The notes below the pieces were generated by a model. That model searched no databases, was not told the DNA's origin, and saw only the letters and a list, made by a program, of their open reading frames with translations. A program made the position numbers and the translations under genes. A DNA stretch of 64,000 nt from an uncultured Ectothiorhodospiraceae bacterium (GTDB lineage Bacteria; Pseudomonadota; Gammaproteobacteria; UBA6429; Thiohalophilaceae), in assembly GCA_947259575.1 (NCBI GenBank), contig CAMYMU010000039.1, positions 50,975-114,974 of the forward strand, read 5' to 3'. Shown piece by piece: positions 17,801 to 27,551 of the stretch (position 1 is its first letter; every line of letters starts with the position of its first letter).

Positions 17801-18977
17801 TGTTGTTTTTGGTAATGGCTATAACAGTACTAACACTGCGACAGGCTCAAATCCGTATTCATCGAAATTGTTTATCCTCAAACTGGAAGGCCCAGATGAT
17901 GGAGTCTGGGATGAAGGTACTGATTACTGGAAAATAGATTCTGAACTGCCTTCTGGTCTCGGCACAGGATCGGGTGGTAGCTTTGTTGCCTATACAGAAA
18001 ATGATCGCAACGGCATGTCGACCCCGGCCGTGGCCGATAGTGATAGCGATGGTATTGCTGACACGGTTTACGCGGGCGATCTCAAGGGGCGTGTTTGGGC
18101 CTTTGACATTAATGGCACCAATGAAAATAGCTGGGATGTGTACCAGAGTGGTGGCAACCCCAATCCATTATTTACCGCTACCGACGGTGATGGCGGTGCA
18201 GGTAATGAGCAACCCATTACCAGTAAACCAGCGCTTGGCTTTAATACCGAGGTAGCCACTGTCGCCTCCGGTGGTGGAAAGAATACACCTAACCTAATGG
18301 TCTACGTAGGTACCGGTAGTTACCTGACAACGGCCGATCTTGCGGATACCAACACCCAGTCGTTTTATGCCATCTGGGATAGTGGTGAAAGCGCTGCGGG
18401 TCATACTGTTGATCGCTCGACACCAGCTGATTCCGATCTGGTTGAACAAACCATTAGCACGGATACGGCAGTCAATGGCGACACGGTGCGTATCATTGAT
18501 CCAACATCTCCTGTCAACTACCCAACTGACTTTGGTTGGTATATGGATCTACCGACAAGTGGTGAACGTGTGATTGTCGACCCTCAAGTACTGGCGGGCA
18601 TTGCCTTCTTCAGTACCGTCATACCTTCAACAGATCCTTGTGGCTTTGGTGGTACCAGTTGGAGCATGTTTGCCGATGCGATGACCGGAACTGCACCGTC
18701 TCAATCTCTGGTTGATTTTGATTCAAGTGGTGGTATCGATGCAGGTGACGAAACCTCTGGAGGTCATGTTGCAGCGGGTACCTCTGAAGACCGTATCATC
18801 TTTGACTCCACAACCGCAGGCGGTGGCGGTGGTGGTGGTGGTCTGAACTGCCCAAGCGGCTTCCAGAAGTATATCGAGATCATCACCTTGAGTGACGGTA
18901 CCACGAAATCTATTGAGAAGTGTTTACCAAACGGTACCAAGCTTGGCCGTGCCTCATGGCGTGAACTGGGTTTCTAA
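14862..18977 (+). CDS. pilY1: Type IV pilus tip adhesin/assembly protein PilY1
   Basis: About 1371 residues from ATG 14862, which has GGAG 8 nt upstream and gives a clean signal peptide; an upstream ATG (14835) does not. The N-terminal half has a von Willebrand A-type MIDAS (FFMVDDSGSM) and a second metal-site stretch (TILISDGEYNGG). The C-terminal half is the PilY1 beta-propeller, with a calcium loop DSDSDGIAD (around 1058-1066) and a second EF-hand-like loop DFDSSGGIDAGDE (around 1284). A Gly run precedes a Cys-containing tail. PilY1 sits at the pilus tip and governs extension, adhesion and surface sensing. Confidence 0.94.
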   Translation: MNKVSRFLKHSSLVIAVCLSSISSTLSAAPGTIENSPLFLANRAEPNIFFMVDDSGSMDVEFMTPETSIPGFGGVMRLGGGTGSFDNGVYLYLFGEGCTAIDVATNPTPACDSAGEIDDPDTHNSWNGTSGVNTYDTEYTLPTQAFIDSVYPTAGQTAQQRGVWRGRNSDYNQLYYNPDVEYLPWIGTNDAGNPFPDYKDKVTFPAGSPQTVVPIDAYYAGGATFDLTATHNIPVERIDGTDDEMSFYPAAYWVWEDTDGDTLVDANILDDNHGRVVIASGSPVCAGGLTETRANQITNNCMMRSYDDEIRNFANWFVYHRKRDYESKYAMSYVIDPAKNVRMGHATINNQGVAQIPLNSMNIDSLSGNKAALLDAMYQMDAIGGTPLRRALERAGNYYECSGTTPFGNPGSCGIQTTPAATPPGACQQNFTILISDGEYNGGNPAVGNEDGDADSFTATYYPTGTPVVQNFSFAGEPYADAETNSLADVAMDYYERDLAAGLLNKVPITCGVDENPAQHMVTFGVGFGVSGTVDLSTVPAHPQRGYASGNCTDTTPGADFTWSTGAINTGPERIDDMVHAAYNGRGEYVSAQNPQGLSDSLNGTLRRIASRTGAASAVALDASSLSANSTAYFAKFNSATWEGELSAFPIDNTGVISATPDWDAHTLLEAKAATDRAVVTFNPASGTFTGIPFRTLGSLTTAQQNDLKTTTTGLLDGAGTANTDAQARLDYLRGDHSCEASSTATCSATGKIFRDRILNAATFPNPARYKLGDIIHSSPVYVGVPPLALPNRDPFGVDGERHRDFKYGIAAASDAFTSGKNASNRTPMIYVGSNDGMLHAFNANTGEEIWGYIPNSLFATGNSDGLHKLTETDYEHKYYVDLDPTVVDAFIETSPGISDWHTVLVGGLRAGGKGLFAIDVTDPDEIIDEVTATQRESKLASRVMWEFSSADDIDMGLSYSQPQIVPIGDTGMATPIKYYVVFGNGYNSTNTATGSNPYSSKLFILKLEGPDDGVWDEGTDYWKIDSELPSGLGTGSGGSFVAYTENDRNGMSTPAVADSDSDGIADTVYAGDLKGRVWAFDINGTNENSWDVYQSGGNPNPLFTATDGDGGAGNEQPITSKPALGFNTEVATVASGGGKNTPNLMVYVGTGSYLTTADLADTNTQSFYAIWDSGESAAGHTVDRSTPADSDLVEQTISTDTAVNGDTVRIIDPTSPVNYPTDFGWYMDLPTSGERVIVDPQVLAGIAFFSTVIPSTDPCGFGGTSWSMFADAMTGTAPSQSLVDFDSSGGIDAGDETSGGHVAAGTSEDRIIFDSTTAGGGGGGGGLNCPSGFQKYIEIITLSDGTTKSIEKCLPNGTKLGRASWRELGF

Positions 18978-19481
18978 GTGGTGAATAGTATGAAGAAAAC
19001 ACAAATTCGAAAAGTAGCTTCAGCCACACGTGGCTTCACCTTAATTGAAGCCATTGTCGTGGTCTCAATCGTCGGCATCCTCGCCGCCGTTGCCTGGCCA
19101 GCCTATCAATCGCAAACGATGAAAAATCGTCGTAGCGAAGCCATTCAGGATTTGGGGAGAATTAAGGTTTTCCTGGCTCGTTGTTATGCGGAGCAAGGTG
19201 GTTACGACTGCTGTGATAATGCAACCTTAGATGCGTATAAGGTATTAAATCCACCACCCATTCCTCCCGCACGGGATTACACCTTGACCTTTACCCCCAC
19301 CAACGTCAATGGTGCATTGTTTGCCTGTAAGCAAGCACAAGGATATACCGTAACGGCCGTACCCATCGTAGGTAGCCGCCAGGAAACAGATGATTGCCAA
19401 TTATTTACGATTGATCACTTAGGTAACCGTACCGCACAGGATGGTGCTGCGGTCGCGAAGCAATCCTGCTGGGGCGATTAA
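18978..19481 (+). CDS. pilE: Type IV pilin PilE-like
   Basis: 167 residues with ATRG|FTLIEAIVVVSIVGILAAVAWPAYQ, a classical prepilin site (Gly19, Glu24) and N-terminal helix. The mature domain has seven cysteines, including a CC pair. It begins directly after the pilY1 stop; GTG 18978 or the in-frame ATG at 18990 could be used. PilE at the end of this operon is a minor pilin that joins the PilVWX-Y1 complex to the fibre. Confidence 0.9.
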   Translation: MVNSMKKTQIRKVASATRGFTLIEAIVVVSIVGILAAVAWPAYQSQTMKNRRSEAIQDLGRIKVFLARCYAEQGGYDCCDNATLDAYKVLNPPPIPPARDYTLTFTPTNVNGALFACKQAQGYTVTAVPIVGSRQETDDCQLFTIDHLGNRTAQDGAAVAKQSCWGD

Positions 19482-19506
19482 ACTTATTTAACGCAGCTAA
19501 TTTAAA

Positions 19507-20454
19507 TTAATTTTGTAGGGACTTCGGAAGAGAAAAGACAATGTTCTCTTCCGTAGTCTTTAATTCACTGGCCTGCTCCACACCCCACTCATCCAGCTTT
19601 TTCATTACACGTTTCACCAGCACTTCTGGCGCAGAGGCACCTGCAGTAAGACCAATTCTTGATTTGTTTTCAATCCAGGCCTGTTCTATCTGTGTCTCGT
19701 CATCGATGAGATAGGCTGGAGTACCAAGGCGTTCCGCGACTTCGCGAAGCCGGTTTGAATTAGAACTGTTCGGCGAACCCACCACAAATAAAACATCGCA
19801 GTCCTGTGCAAGTTGTTTCACCGCATCTTGTCGGTTTTGCGTGGCATAACAGATATCATCTTTTTTAGGGCCATTAATATTGGGAAAGCGTTTGCGCAGC
19901 GCATCAATGACAGAAGCGGTATCGTCCATAGACAAGGTCGTCTGTGTGACATAACTCAAGTGATTAGGATCATCAATTTCAAGATTATCGACATCGCCTA
20001 CCGTTTCAATAAGATACATTTTGCCGCCATATTGGGTATCAAATTGACCCATGGTCCCCTCGACTTCGGGGTGACCATCGTGACCAATCAATATGCATTC
20101 TTGTCCATCTTTACTAAAACGCGACACTTCCATGTGCACCTTGGTTACCAATGGACAGGTTGCATCAAATACGGTCAAACCACGTTGTTTCGCTTCGTTC
20201 TGAATAGCAATCGATACGCCATGGGCACTAAAGATAACTGTTGCATCATCAGGGACTTCACTGAGCTCTTCAACAAAGACCGCGCCCTTGTCACGCAGAC
20301 AATCAACAACGTATTTATTGTGTACCACTTCATGGCGCACATAAATAGGTGCACCGAATAAATCAAGAGCCCGTTCAACGATTTCAATCGCGCGATCAAC
20401 CCCGGCACAAAAGCCGCGGGGACTGGCAAGAATTATTTGCTTTGAATCACTCAT
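19507..20454 (-). CDS. ispH: 4-hydroxy-3-methylbut-2-enyl diphosphate reductase
   Basis: 315 residues from the ATG at 20454; upstream in-frame starts run into fkpB and are not needed. The iron-sulfur Cys are seen in SPRGFCAGV (Cys16), FDATCPLV and [10 protein letters not shown]. IspH makes IPP and DMAPP in the MEP pathway. The gene overlaps the end of fkpB by 8 nt in the conserved lspA-fkpB-ispH order. An imperfect inverted repeat (19520-19534 with 19544-19558) lies inside its 3' end and might also end pilE transcription. Confidence 0.96.
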   Translation of the reverse strand: MSDSKQIILASPRGFCAGVDRAIEIVERALDLFGAPIYVRHEVVHNKYVVDCLRDKGAVFVEELSEVPDDATVIFSAHGVSIAIQNEAKQRGLTVFDATCPLVTKVHMEVSRFSKDGQECILIGHDGHPEVEGTMGQFDTQYGGKMYLIETVGDVDNLEIDDPNHLSYVTQTTLSMDDTASVIDALRKRFPNINGPKKDDICYATQNRQDAVKQLAQDCDVLFVVGSPNSSNSNRLREVAERLGTPAYLIDDETQIEQAWIENKSRIGLTAGASAPEVLVKRVMKKLDEWGVEQASELKTTEENIVFSLPKSLQN

Positions 20455-20938
20455 TGGCGGCATCGTCCTGGCCATCGCTATGTTTGGCTTGCGGAGGCTG
20501 AATATCAACGATATCAACCTCAAAAATAATATCGTGTCCTGCTAACGGATGATTAAAATCAACTGTAACAACATCATCCTTCACTTCTTTGATCATGCCC
20601 GGAATCTCATCACCAGACGGTGTACTAAAACTGATGATCGTACCCGGATCAACGGGAAGATCGTCAGAAAACTCACTTCGTGGTAAATGATGGATATTAT
20701 CAGGATCAGAGAAACCAAATGCATTTAACGGATCAATTTCGACACTCTGTTTGTCACCGACCTTTAAACCGGTAATCGCCATTTCCAGGCCACTAATGAG
20801 GCTACCATCACCGATGGTAAAGGTCATGGGTTGACCTTCTTCACTGGCATCAGCAACCATTCCATCTTTTAATGTCACTTTAAAATGCATGGTGACTACG
20901 GTGCCTGGACCGATCGTGATTTGTTCTACATCACCCAT
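20447..20938 (-). CDS. fkpB: FKBP-type peptidyl-prolyl cis-trans isomerase, SlpA/FkpB type
   Basis: 163 residues of the SlyD/SlpA FKBP group, with [15 protein letters not shown] at the start, [13 protein letters not shown] and [13 protein letters not shown] [16 protein letters not shown]. The His-rich metal tail of SlyD is absent, which fits SlpA. It catalyses proline isomerisation in the cytoplasm. Located between lspA and ispH, as in many gammaproteobacteria. Confidence 0.92.
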   Translation of the reverse strand: MGDVEQITIGPGTVVTMHFKVTLKDGMVADASEEGQPMTFTIGDGSLISGLEMAITGLKVGDKQSVEIDPLNAFGFSDPDNIHHLPRSEFSDDLPVDPGTIISFSTPSGDEIPGMIKEVKDDVVTVDFNHPLAGHDIIFEVDIVDIQPPQAKHSDGQDDAANE

Positions 20939-20961
20939 TTACTCATTTACCTCAATCGTTA

Positions 20962-21531
20962 TTACGCTTGTCTTTGTTTCTTATGTTTACGTTCTAATAT
21001 AATCTCGCGAATGGCCTGTATTATCAGGATTGCTGCACCAATGAATATAGCACTATCCGCGATATTAAACGCCGGCCAAACACATTGTTCACTGCCAAGT
21101 AGATAGCTACGAGTAAATCCATATAAACAGGTTTCGCCTTGATAATAAAACTGGATGAAATCAATGACTTTTCCATACAGAATGCGATCAATCACATTAC
21201 CAATTGCACCACTCAATATCAGCGCAAGTCCAATTGCACTGACTTTTTCCTGCTCCTTCAACGAGCGCATCCAAAATACAATGGCTGTACCCACTATTAA
21301 CGCAATCGCAGTAAAGAACCAACGCTGCCAGCCCCCTGCCTCACTGAGAAAGCTGAAGGCCGCACCCTTGTTGTAAGTAAGGTACCAATTTAAATTTGAG
21401 ATGACTTCAACAGGGGTAAACTTTTCCAGCGAGTGTTCTGCCCACTGTTTAGTTACTTGATCAAGAATAACCGCGATAGCCGTAATCCATAACCACTTGA
21501 GCATGCCCATCTTTTCAATTAACGCTTTCAT
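20962..21531 (-). CDS. lspA: Lipoprotein signal peptidase II
   Basis: 189-residue inner-membrane protein with four hydrophobic segments. The two catalytic Asp are in GNVIDRILYGKVIDF and FNIADSAIFIGA, the conserved family boxes. It cleaves the signal peptide from diacylglyceryl-prolipoproteins, and several lipoprotein substrates are encoded in this window (30138, 57175). It follows ileS after 3 nt. Confidence 0.95.
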   Translation of the reverse strand: MKALIEKMGMLKWLWITAIAVILDQVTKQWAEHSLEKFTPVEVISNLNWYLTYNKGAAFSFLSEAGGWQRWFFTAIALIVGTAIVFWMRSLKEQEKVSAIGLALILSGAIGNVIDRILYGKVIDFIQFYYQGETCLYGFTRSYLLGSEQCVWPAFNIADSAIFIGAAILIIQAIREIILERKHKKQRQA

Positions 21532-21534
21532 CGA

Positions 21535-24375
21535 TTAAGCATACAAACGGGTTTCACCGTCACCATCAATATTTTCAATACAACGTCCACATAAGGTCTC
21601 ATGCTGGGCATTAGCGCCCACATCTTCACGGTAATGCCAGCAGCGTTCACATTTTTGATGTTCCGATGCAGATACTGCAATCCAGATCTCATCATTGCTC
21701 GATAAAGTCACATGTTGCGCTTCTTTAGGTGGTTCGCCAGCGATATACAGTTTTGTCGTCGATGTAATAAAGACAAAACGTAGCTCATCTTCGAGGCGAT
21801 TTAATAAATCAAAAATCTCGCGCCCGCAATACAACTCGACTTCAGCCTGCAAATTGGCACCAATCTCACCGGCGGTACGTAAGGCCTCTAATTCTTTATT
21901 GACGACATCACGTACTTCAATGACCTGATTCCAGTAATCCAGGTCCATACCGTATTCGTCTTTGGGAATATCCGGAAACGCATACCACTCACTAAAGAAA
22001 ACGGATTCTGTACGCTCACCAGGTAAGAACTTCCAGATCTCTTCTGCGGTGAAGCTCAACACGGGTGCAAACCAGCGCACCATCGCCTCGACAATATGAA
22101 ACACCGCTGTTTGTGCCGAGCGTCGTGCCTGACTATCGGTTGGCATGGTATAGATACGATCTTTAATCACGTCCAGGTAAAAACTACCCATGTCACCGGC
22201 ACAGAAGTTATGTACCTTTTGATAGATCTTATGAAATTCATAATTGCTATAGGCTTCTTCTAACTCCTGTTGCAATTGATGGGTACGTGCAACCGCCCAG
22301 CGGTCCAGGCTTACCATTTTATCGATCGCGACTTTGTGTATTTCGGGATCAAAATCATCGAGGTTCGCCAATAGATAGCGAGAGGTATTACGGATACGGC
22401 GATAGGCATCAGCAATACGCTTTAAGATTTCATTCGAGAAGGTCATCTCACCACGATAATCTGTCGCCGCCACCCACAGACGTAAAATATCCGCACCAAG
22501 TGTGTTGGAGAGCTTTGTCGGCTCGACACCATTACCACGTGACTTGGACATCTTGTGGCCTTTTTCATCCACGGTAAAACCGTGCGTCAATGCAGCCTTG
22601 TATGCATTCGTGCCTGTCATCGCCACCGAGGTTAACAATGACGACTGAAACCAGCCACGGTGTTGATCCGAACCTTCCAGGTATAAGTCGGCCACCGGAT
22701 AGTCCTCTACCCCTTCACGCTGATTCATCACTACATAGTGTGTCACACCTGAATCAAACCAGACATCCAGGATATCTTTCACCTGATAATAATCATCAGC
22801 TTCATCACCCAGTAATGCTTTTACGTCGAGTTCATACCAGGCATCAATGCCTTTTTGTTCTATTTGTTGTGCAACCTGTTCGATTAACTCAATCGTACGC
22901 GGATGGATCTCTTCGGTTTGTTTATGCACGAACAAGGCAATCGGTGCTCCCCAGGTACGTTGACGAGAGATACACCACTCCGGACGCCCTTCTACCATTG
23001 ATTCAATACGTGCCTGGCCCCATTCTGGTAACCAGGTTGTTTCTTTAATCTGCTTCATTGCATCCGCGCGCAGATTCTTTTGATCCATACTGATGAACCA
23101 CTGCGGTGTCGCACGGAAAATGATCGGGGTATTGTGTCGCCAGCAGTGTGGATAACTGTGTAGTAGTTTTTCTGCATGAACCAGTGCGTTATTGGTCCGC
23201 AAGACTTCAAGCACATCGTCATTGGCCTTAAAGACATGCTTGCCTGCAAACAAAGGCGTACCCTCGACAAACACACCATTGGGACCAACCGGGTTGTCAA
23301 CTTTAAGGTGATATTTTTGACCGACAATAAAGTCGTCCTGACCATGGCCAGGGGCGGTATGCACACAACCGGTACCTGCCTCCAATGTGACATGATCACC
23401 CAGGATAACCGGTACTTCACGATCATAAAATGGATGCTTGAGTTTAAGATTTTCCAGGGCCTCTCCTGAACAGGTGCCCACGACATGAATGTCATTCACT
23501 TCATAGCGTTTAGTACAGGCCTCGACTAAATCGCTGGCAAGGATCAAACATTCCTCACCGGCACCCGAACACTTAATGATGCTGTATTCCAGGCCGGGAT
23601 TAACCGCCACACCCTGGTTGGCGGGTAAGGTCCAGGGAGTGGTCGTCCAAATCACAACCGAGACATCATCACATAAATGTTTGTGATCGATATGTTCTAA
23701 ACGTGTCTTGAGTGCTTCCATATCTAGAATGGCAAAGCGCACGTCGATCGCCGGTGATGACTTATCTTCGTACTCGACTTCGGCCTCGGCCAGCGAGGAT
23801 CCACAATCGGCACACCAGTGCACCGGTTTGGCACCTTTATGTAAATGACCGTTCTCAATAATCTTACCCAAGGCGCGCACAATATCCGCCTCGAACTTAA
23901 AATCCATAGTCAGATAAGGATGATCCCAGTCACTTATGACACCCAGGCGTTTAAAGTTACTGCGCTGACCATCCACTTGCTTGGTCGCGTACTTTCGGCA
24001 GGCGGCACGGAACTCACTGGTCGAGACTTTTTTGCCTGCTTTGCCGACTTTCTTTTCTACCTGCAACTCGATCGGCAAGCCATGGCAATCCCAGCCAGGG
24101 ATATAAGGCGCATCGAAACCAGCCATGGTTTTTGATTTAACGATAATGTCTTTCAGAATTTTATTAACCGCATGTCCCAGATGAATATCACCGTTGGCAT
24201 AAGGAGGACCATCGTGTAACACAAAAACGGGTTTGCCCTTATTGCCTTCGCGCAACTTATCGTACAACTTCATGGCTTCCCATTTTTTGATCTGCTCAGG
24301 CTCGCGCTGCGCCAGGTTCGCCTTCATCGGGAACTTTGTCTTCGGTAAGTTAAGTGTGTGTTTATACTCTGCCAC
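21535..24375 (-). CDS. ileS: Isoleucyl-tRNA synthetase
   Basis: 946 residues, the usual bacterial length. Class I signatures are HLGH (in [15 protein letters not shown], near residue 65) and KMSKS ([10 protein letters not shown]). The CP1 editing domain lies between them. The C-terminal zinc finger is CERCWHYRE ... LCGRC. It charges tRNA-Ile and edits valine. It is flanked by ribF upstream (15 nt) and lspA downstream in a conserved operon. No T-box or other leader was recognised. Confidence 0.97.
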   Translation of the reverse strand: MAEYKHTLNLPKTKFPMKANLAQREPEQIKKWEAMKLYDKLREGNKGKPVFVLHDGPPYANGDIHLGHAVNKILKDIIVKSKTMAGFDAPYIPGWDCHGLPIELQVEKKVGKAGKKVSTSEFRAACRKYATKQVDGQRSNFKRLGVISDWDHPYLTMDFKFEADIVRALGKIIENGHLHKGAKPVHWCADCGSSLAEAEVEYEDKSSPAIDVRFAILDMEALKTRLEHIDHKHLCDDVSVVIWTTTPWTLPANQGVAVNPGLEYSIIKCSGAGEECLILASDLVEACTKRYEVNDIHVVGTCSGEALENLKLKHPFYDREVPVILGDHVTLEAGTGCVHTAPGHGQDDFIVGQKYHLKVDNPVGPNGVFVEGTPLFAGKHVFKANDDVLEVLRTNNALVHAEKLLHSYPHCWRHNTPIIFRATPQWFISMDQKNLRADAMKQIKETTWLPEWGQARIESMVEGRPEWCISRQRTWGAPIALFVHKQTEEIHPRTIELIEQVAQQIEQKGIDAWYELDVKALLGDEADDYYQVKDILDVWFDSGVTHYVVMNQREGVEDYPVADLYLEGSDQHRGWFQSSLLTSVAMTGTNAYKAALTHGFTVDEKGHKMSKSRGNGVEPTKLSNTLGADILRLWVAATDYRGEMTFSNEILKRIADAYRRIRNTSRYLLANLDDFDPEIHKVAIDKMVSLDRWAVARTHQLQQELEEAYSNYEFHKIYQKVHNFCAGDMGSFYLDVIKDRIYTMPTDSQARRSAQTAVFHIVEAMVRWFAPVLSFTAEEIWKFLPGERTESVFFSEWYAFPDIPKDEYGMDLDYWNQVIEVRDVVNKELEALRTAGEIGANLQAEVELYCGREIFDLLNRLEDELRFVFITSTTKLYIAGEPPKEAQHVTLSSNDEIWIAVSASEHQKCERCWHYREDVGANAQHETLCGRCIENIDGDGETRLYA

Positions 24376-24390
24376 TATCGTTTCTCTTGT

Positions 24391-25320
24391 TTAATTATTT
24401 TTAAAATAGGCCTTTGCATGATCGACGTCTTTTTGTATCTGCGTAGTTAACGCTTCAAGCGAATCATAATTTTCTTCATCACGTAGTTTCTTTAAAAAGC
24501 CAACTTGTAAATGCTCACCATAAATATCCCGCTCAAAGTCGAACAGGAAAACCTCCAGGATGGCTTTGGTCCCACCTACTGTAGGTCGAGTACCTAAACT
24601 GGCCACACCCGGTAGTGGCTCGCCTTCCAGACCATATACCTCAACCACAAAAATTCCCTGTAGTGGTGTCGCGCGACGATGTAGTTCAATATTGGCGGTT
24701 GGAAACCCTAGTTCGCGTCCCAACTTTTCGCCATGTACCACCCGACCACTCATTCGATACTCACGACCCAACAATCGTGCTGCTGATGGTAGATCACCTA
24801 CTTCCAGCGCCTTGCGAATTCGGGTACTACTCACCCGCTCACCATCAATGCTGAAAGTATGCATGTTCACAACCTGGAAACCAAATTGCTCACCCGCCTT
24901 TTTTAGCATAGTAAAATCGCCCACGCGATCTTTACCAAAACGGAAGTCATCGCCAACAACCAGATATTTTATCTTCAAGGCATCGACCAGGATATCCTTA
25001 ATAAATAATTCGGCAGGCATTTGAGCCAGTGCCCTGTTGAACGAAAGACACAAAACCTGATCGACACTAAAGCGACGCAGTGCCTGGAGCTTCTCACGCA
25101 AACGGGTCAAGCGTGCCGGTGCCTTATCTGGCTGGAAGTACTCCATGGGCTGCGGTTCAAAACTAATTAACATCGAGGGTAAACGCAGGTCCGCGGCCTC
25201 TTCGGCCAACTGCCCGATCACGGCCTGGTGGCCAAGATGAATACCATCAAAATTACCGATAGTGGCCACGCAGCCCTGATAGCCCCGCGGCAGATTAACT
25301 GTGCCTCGAATGAACTGCAT
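24391..25320 (-). CDS. ribF: Bifunctional riboflavin kinase / FMN adenylyltransferase
   Basis: 309 residues. The N-terminal adenylyltransferase domain starts with GNFDGIHLGHQAVI and has VGDDFRFGKDR; SSTRIRKAL marks its end. The C-terminal kinase domain has GEKLGRELGFPTANI and ends with LRDEENYDSLEAL. It makes FMN and then FAD. Same strand as ileS and probably transcribed with it. Confidence 0.95.
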   Translation of the reverse strand: MQFIRGTVNLPRGYQGCVATIGNFDGIHLGHQAVIGQLAEEAADLRLPSMLISFEPQPMEYFQPDKAPARLTRLREKLQALRRFSVDQVLCLSFNRALAQMPAELFIKDILVDALKIKYLVVGDDFRFGKDRVGDFTMLKKAGEQFGFQVVNMHTFSIDGERVSSTRIRKALEVGDLPSAARLLGREYRMSGRVVHGEKLGRELGFPTANIELHRRATPLQGIFVVEVYGLEGEPLPGVASLGTRPTVGGTKAILEVFLFDFERDIYGEHLQVGFLKKLRDEENYDSLEALTTQIQKDVDHAKAYFKNN

Positions 25321-25433
25321 GACTTATGCTGCAAATACCCAAATGCCCTGTCCCAGACTCTTATTATATAGAGACCGAGATAAAAATCCCCCTCTCTATT
25401 GTGGTAGACGGCCTTAAGGAGTCAGAGAAGTGA

Positions 25434-26996
25434 CTAGTGCTGAGCCCGAAACTTACCGAGTCGAAAACCTAACAAATACAGACCAACAAAATAGACCAGG
25501 GCACCGGCCCCCACCCAGACCAGCAGCATCAGGGCCCGCTGCCAGAATGGCCAGTCAAACCAGGTTTGAAGACCGGGCACGGCGAAGAACAAGAGCCCCA
25601 CCATCAATAGCAGACCCGTTCCTATCTGTAAGGAAAAAGCCCCCCAGCCAGTACCAATCTGGTAAACACCCTGCCGCTTGAGCATCAGCAGCAAGACGCC
25701 CGCATTTAATATGGCCGAGATAGCCGTGGCAATCGCCAGCCCCGTATGCGGACCCGGCAAATCATAGTGCAACCAGGGCAACACGAAAGCAAAATTGAGC
25801 ACCATGTTTACCAGCATCGCCACTACCGCAATGCGCATCGGGGTCCGGGTATCCTGGCGTGAGTAAAAACCGGGCGTGAGCACCTTGACCATGATGAAAG
25901 CCAGTAAGCCAGATGCATAAGCAAACAGACTCATCTGCGACATCACCACATCGTGTTGCACAAAGGCCCCATAGTTAAATAAGGTCGTCAGCAGTGGCCC
26001 TGCCAACAGAATCAAACCCGCCATCGCCGGCAGGCCAATCAACAGACTCCAGCGGATCCCCCAATCCAGTACCCGGGAAAATTTCTCGGGATCAGTCGTG
26101 GCATGATGCTGAGACAGGCTGGGCAGGACCACGGTTGCGATCGCAATCCCGAACACACCCAAAGGAAATTCCACTAGGCGATCAGAAAAGGTCAGCCACG
26201 AGACTGAGCCATCGGGTAACAAGGTATAGGCAATGATCAAATCCAGCATCAGGTTAATCTGCACCACCGCCGAGCCCACAATCGCAGGGAGCATCAGGCG
26301 CATGATCTTCTTCACCCCTGGGTGGTTGAAACCATATTTTGGCCAGGTCAGCAGCTTCAATTTGGCCAAGAAGGGAAACTGAAAAAGCAGCTGGACGATA
26401 CCGGCCAGGAAGACACCCCAGGCCAGGGCCTTGACCTCATAGTCCTCCGGCATCAGTGGGGCCAGCCACAGACTCACCCCGATCAGACACAGATTCAGGA
26501 ATACTGGGGTGAAGGCCGGGACCGCAAACCGTTTATAGGTATTGAGCACCCCACCGGCCAGGGCCGTCAGCGAGATAAAAAAGATATAGGGCAGTGTCAG
26601 CACCAACATTTGCGCAGTGAGCACTAACTTGTGCTGATTTTCGACCACCGCGGGACCATATTCCAGGATAATCCAGGGGAAGATCACAATGCCCAGCACG
26701 GTCACGCCCAACAACACCAACGCCAGGCTACCCGAGACGCGGCTAATGAGTTCGCGGACCCCCTCGTCCCCTTGCTTAACCTTATATTCTCCCAATACTG
26801 GCACGAAAGACTGAGAAAAGGCCCCCTCGGCAAACAGTCGACGCATGAAATTGGGTATTTTAAAGGCCACCCAGAAGGCATCTAATCCGGCCCCCGGGCC
26901 GAAGACAATGGCTAATATTTGGTCACGAATCAGGCCAAAGACCCGTGAGACCATGGTCAGGCTACTGAAAACACTGGCAGAACGGAGAAGTCCCAT
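25434..26996 (-). CDS. murJ: Lipid II flippase MurJ
   Basis: 520 residues with about 14 hydrophobic segments, as expected for the MurJ/MviN family. MVSRVFGLIRDQ, FVAFKIPNFMRRLFAEGAF-type sequence near the N terminus and the later SRQDTRTPM box are diagnostic. It flips lipid II across the inner membrane for peptidoglycan synthesis. It precedes ribF by 113 bp and is divergent from rpsT, a common arrangement. Confidence 0.95.
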   Translation of the reverse strand: MGLLRSASVFSSLTMVSRVFGLIRDQILAIVFGPGAGLDAFWVAFKIPNFMRRLFAEGAFSQSFVPVLGEYKVKQGDEGVRELISRVSGSLALVLLGVTVLGIVIFPWIILEYGPAVVENQHKLVLTAQMLVLTLPYIFFISLTALAGGVLNTYKRFAVPAFTPVFLNLCLIGVSLWLAPLMPEDYEVKALAWGVFLAGIVQLLFQFPFLAKLKLLTWPKYGFNHPGVKKIMRLMLPAIVGSAVVQINLMLDLIIAYTLLPDGSVSWLTFSDRLVEFPLGVFGIAIATVVLPSLSQHHATTDPEKFSRVLDWGIRWSLLIGLPAMAGLILLAGPLLTTLFNYGAFVQHDVVMSQMSLFAYASGLLAFIMVKVLTPGFYSRQDTRTPMRIAVVAMLVNMVLNFAFVLPWLHYDLPGPHTGLAIATAISAILNAGVLLLMLKRQGVYQIGTGWGAFSLQIGTGLLLMVGLLFFAVPGLQTWFDWPFWQRALMLLVWVGAGALVYFVGLYLLGFRLGKFRAQH

Positions 26997-27218
26997 ATTT
27001 ACCCTAAGCGATTGATTATCTTACTGCTTTTTATGGGCACTATTATGGCATGAGCTTATGGCCCAGGGATAATAAAAGCATGACAAATGCAGGCAAAATG
27101 GCACTAATTTAGGCATTAGGCGTTGCGATATGGGCTCAGAACGTCCATAATACGCCGCTTTCTCGCCAGAGCTATTATCTGGCAGACGAGCCAATTAGAT
27201 ATTTTTTAGGAGAAACCT

Positions 27219-27479
27219 TTGGCCAATACAGCACAATCACGCAAGCGCGCCCGTCAGGCTGAAGCAAGCCGTAAACATAACGCGCCATTACGCACCCGTT
27301 TTCGTTCTGCGATCAAAAATGTCGTCGCTGCCATAGGCGCGGGTGACAAGACTGCAGCAGAAGCCGCATATAAAAATGCCGTTTCTATCATCGGTAAAAC
27401 CGAGAGCAAGGGCCTGATTCACAAGAACAAGGCTGCACGTTACAAGTCTCGTCTAAACAACCAACTGCGCAATATGTAA
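27219..27479 (+). CDS. rpsT: 30S ribosomal protein S20
   Basis: 86 residues, basic, with ANTAQSRKRARQAE at the N terminus and KAARYKSRLNNQL near the end. The start is TTG at 27219, 6 nt after AGGAG (27208-27212). A UUG start is also used by E. coli rpsT, where it takes part in translational self-regulation. A strong terminator follows. Confidence 0.97.
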   Translation: MANTAQSRKRARQAEASRKHNAPLRTRFRSAIKNVVAAIGAGDKTAAEAAYKNAVSIIGKTESKGLIHKNKAARYKSRLNNQLRNM

Positions 27480-27502
27480 GTTGGATTAGTTTATATAGAT
27501 TT

Positions 27503-27530
27503 AAAAAAACCGGCTTTTAGCCGGTTTTTT
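27503..27530. terminator. Intrinsic terminator after rpsT, probably bidirectional
   Basis: Arms AAAAAACCGGC and GCCGGTTTTTT with a 5-nt loop. The T-run serves rpsT on the plus strand, and the A-run on the other side would serve the convergent envZ-like gene. Confidence 0.92.
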
Positions 27531-27551
27531 ATTGCCCAAAAATAATAATGA

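Noticed and set aside
19520..19558. Strong terminator for the pilus operon
   Set aside because: The imperfect inverted repeat lies within the ispH coding end and is followed by only a short T stretch, so I mention it only as a possibility under ispH.
24376..24390. Leader control (T-box or FMN element) for ileS or ribF
   Set aside because: Spacers of 15 bp and 113 bp hold no recognisable conserved elements of these riboswitches.
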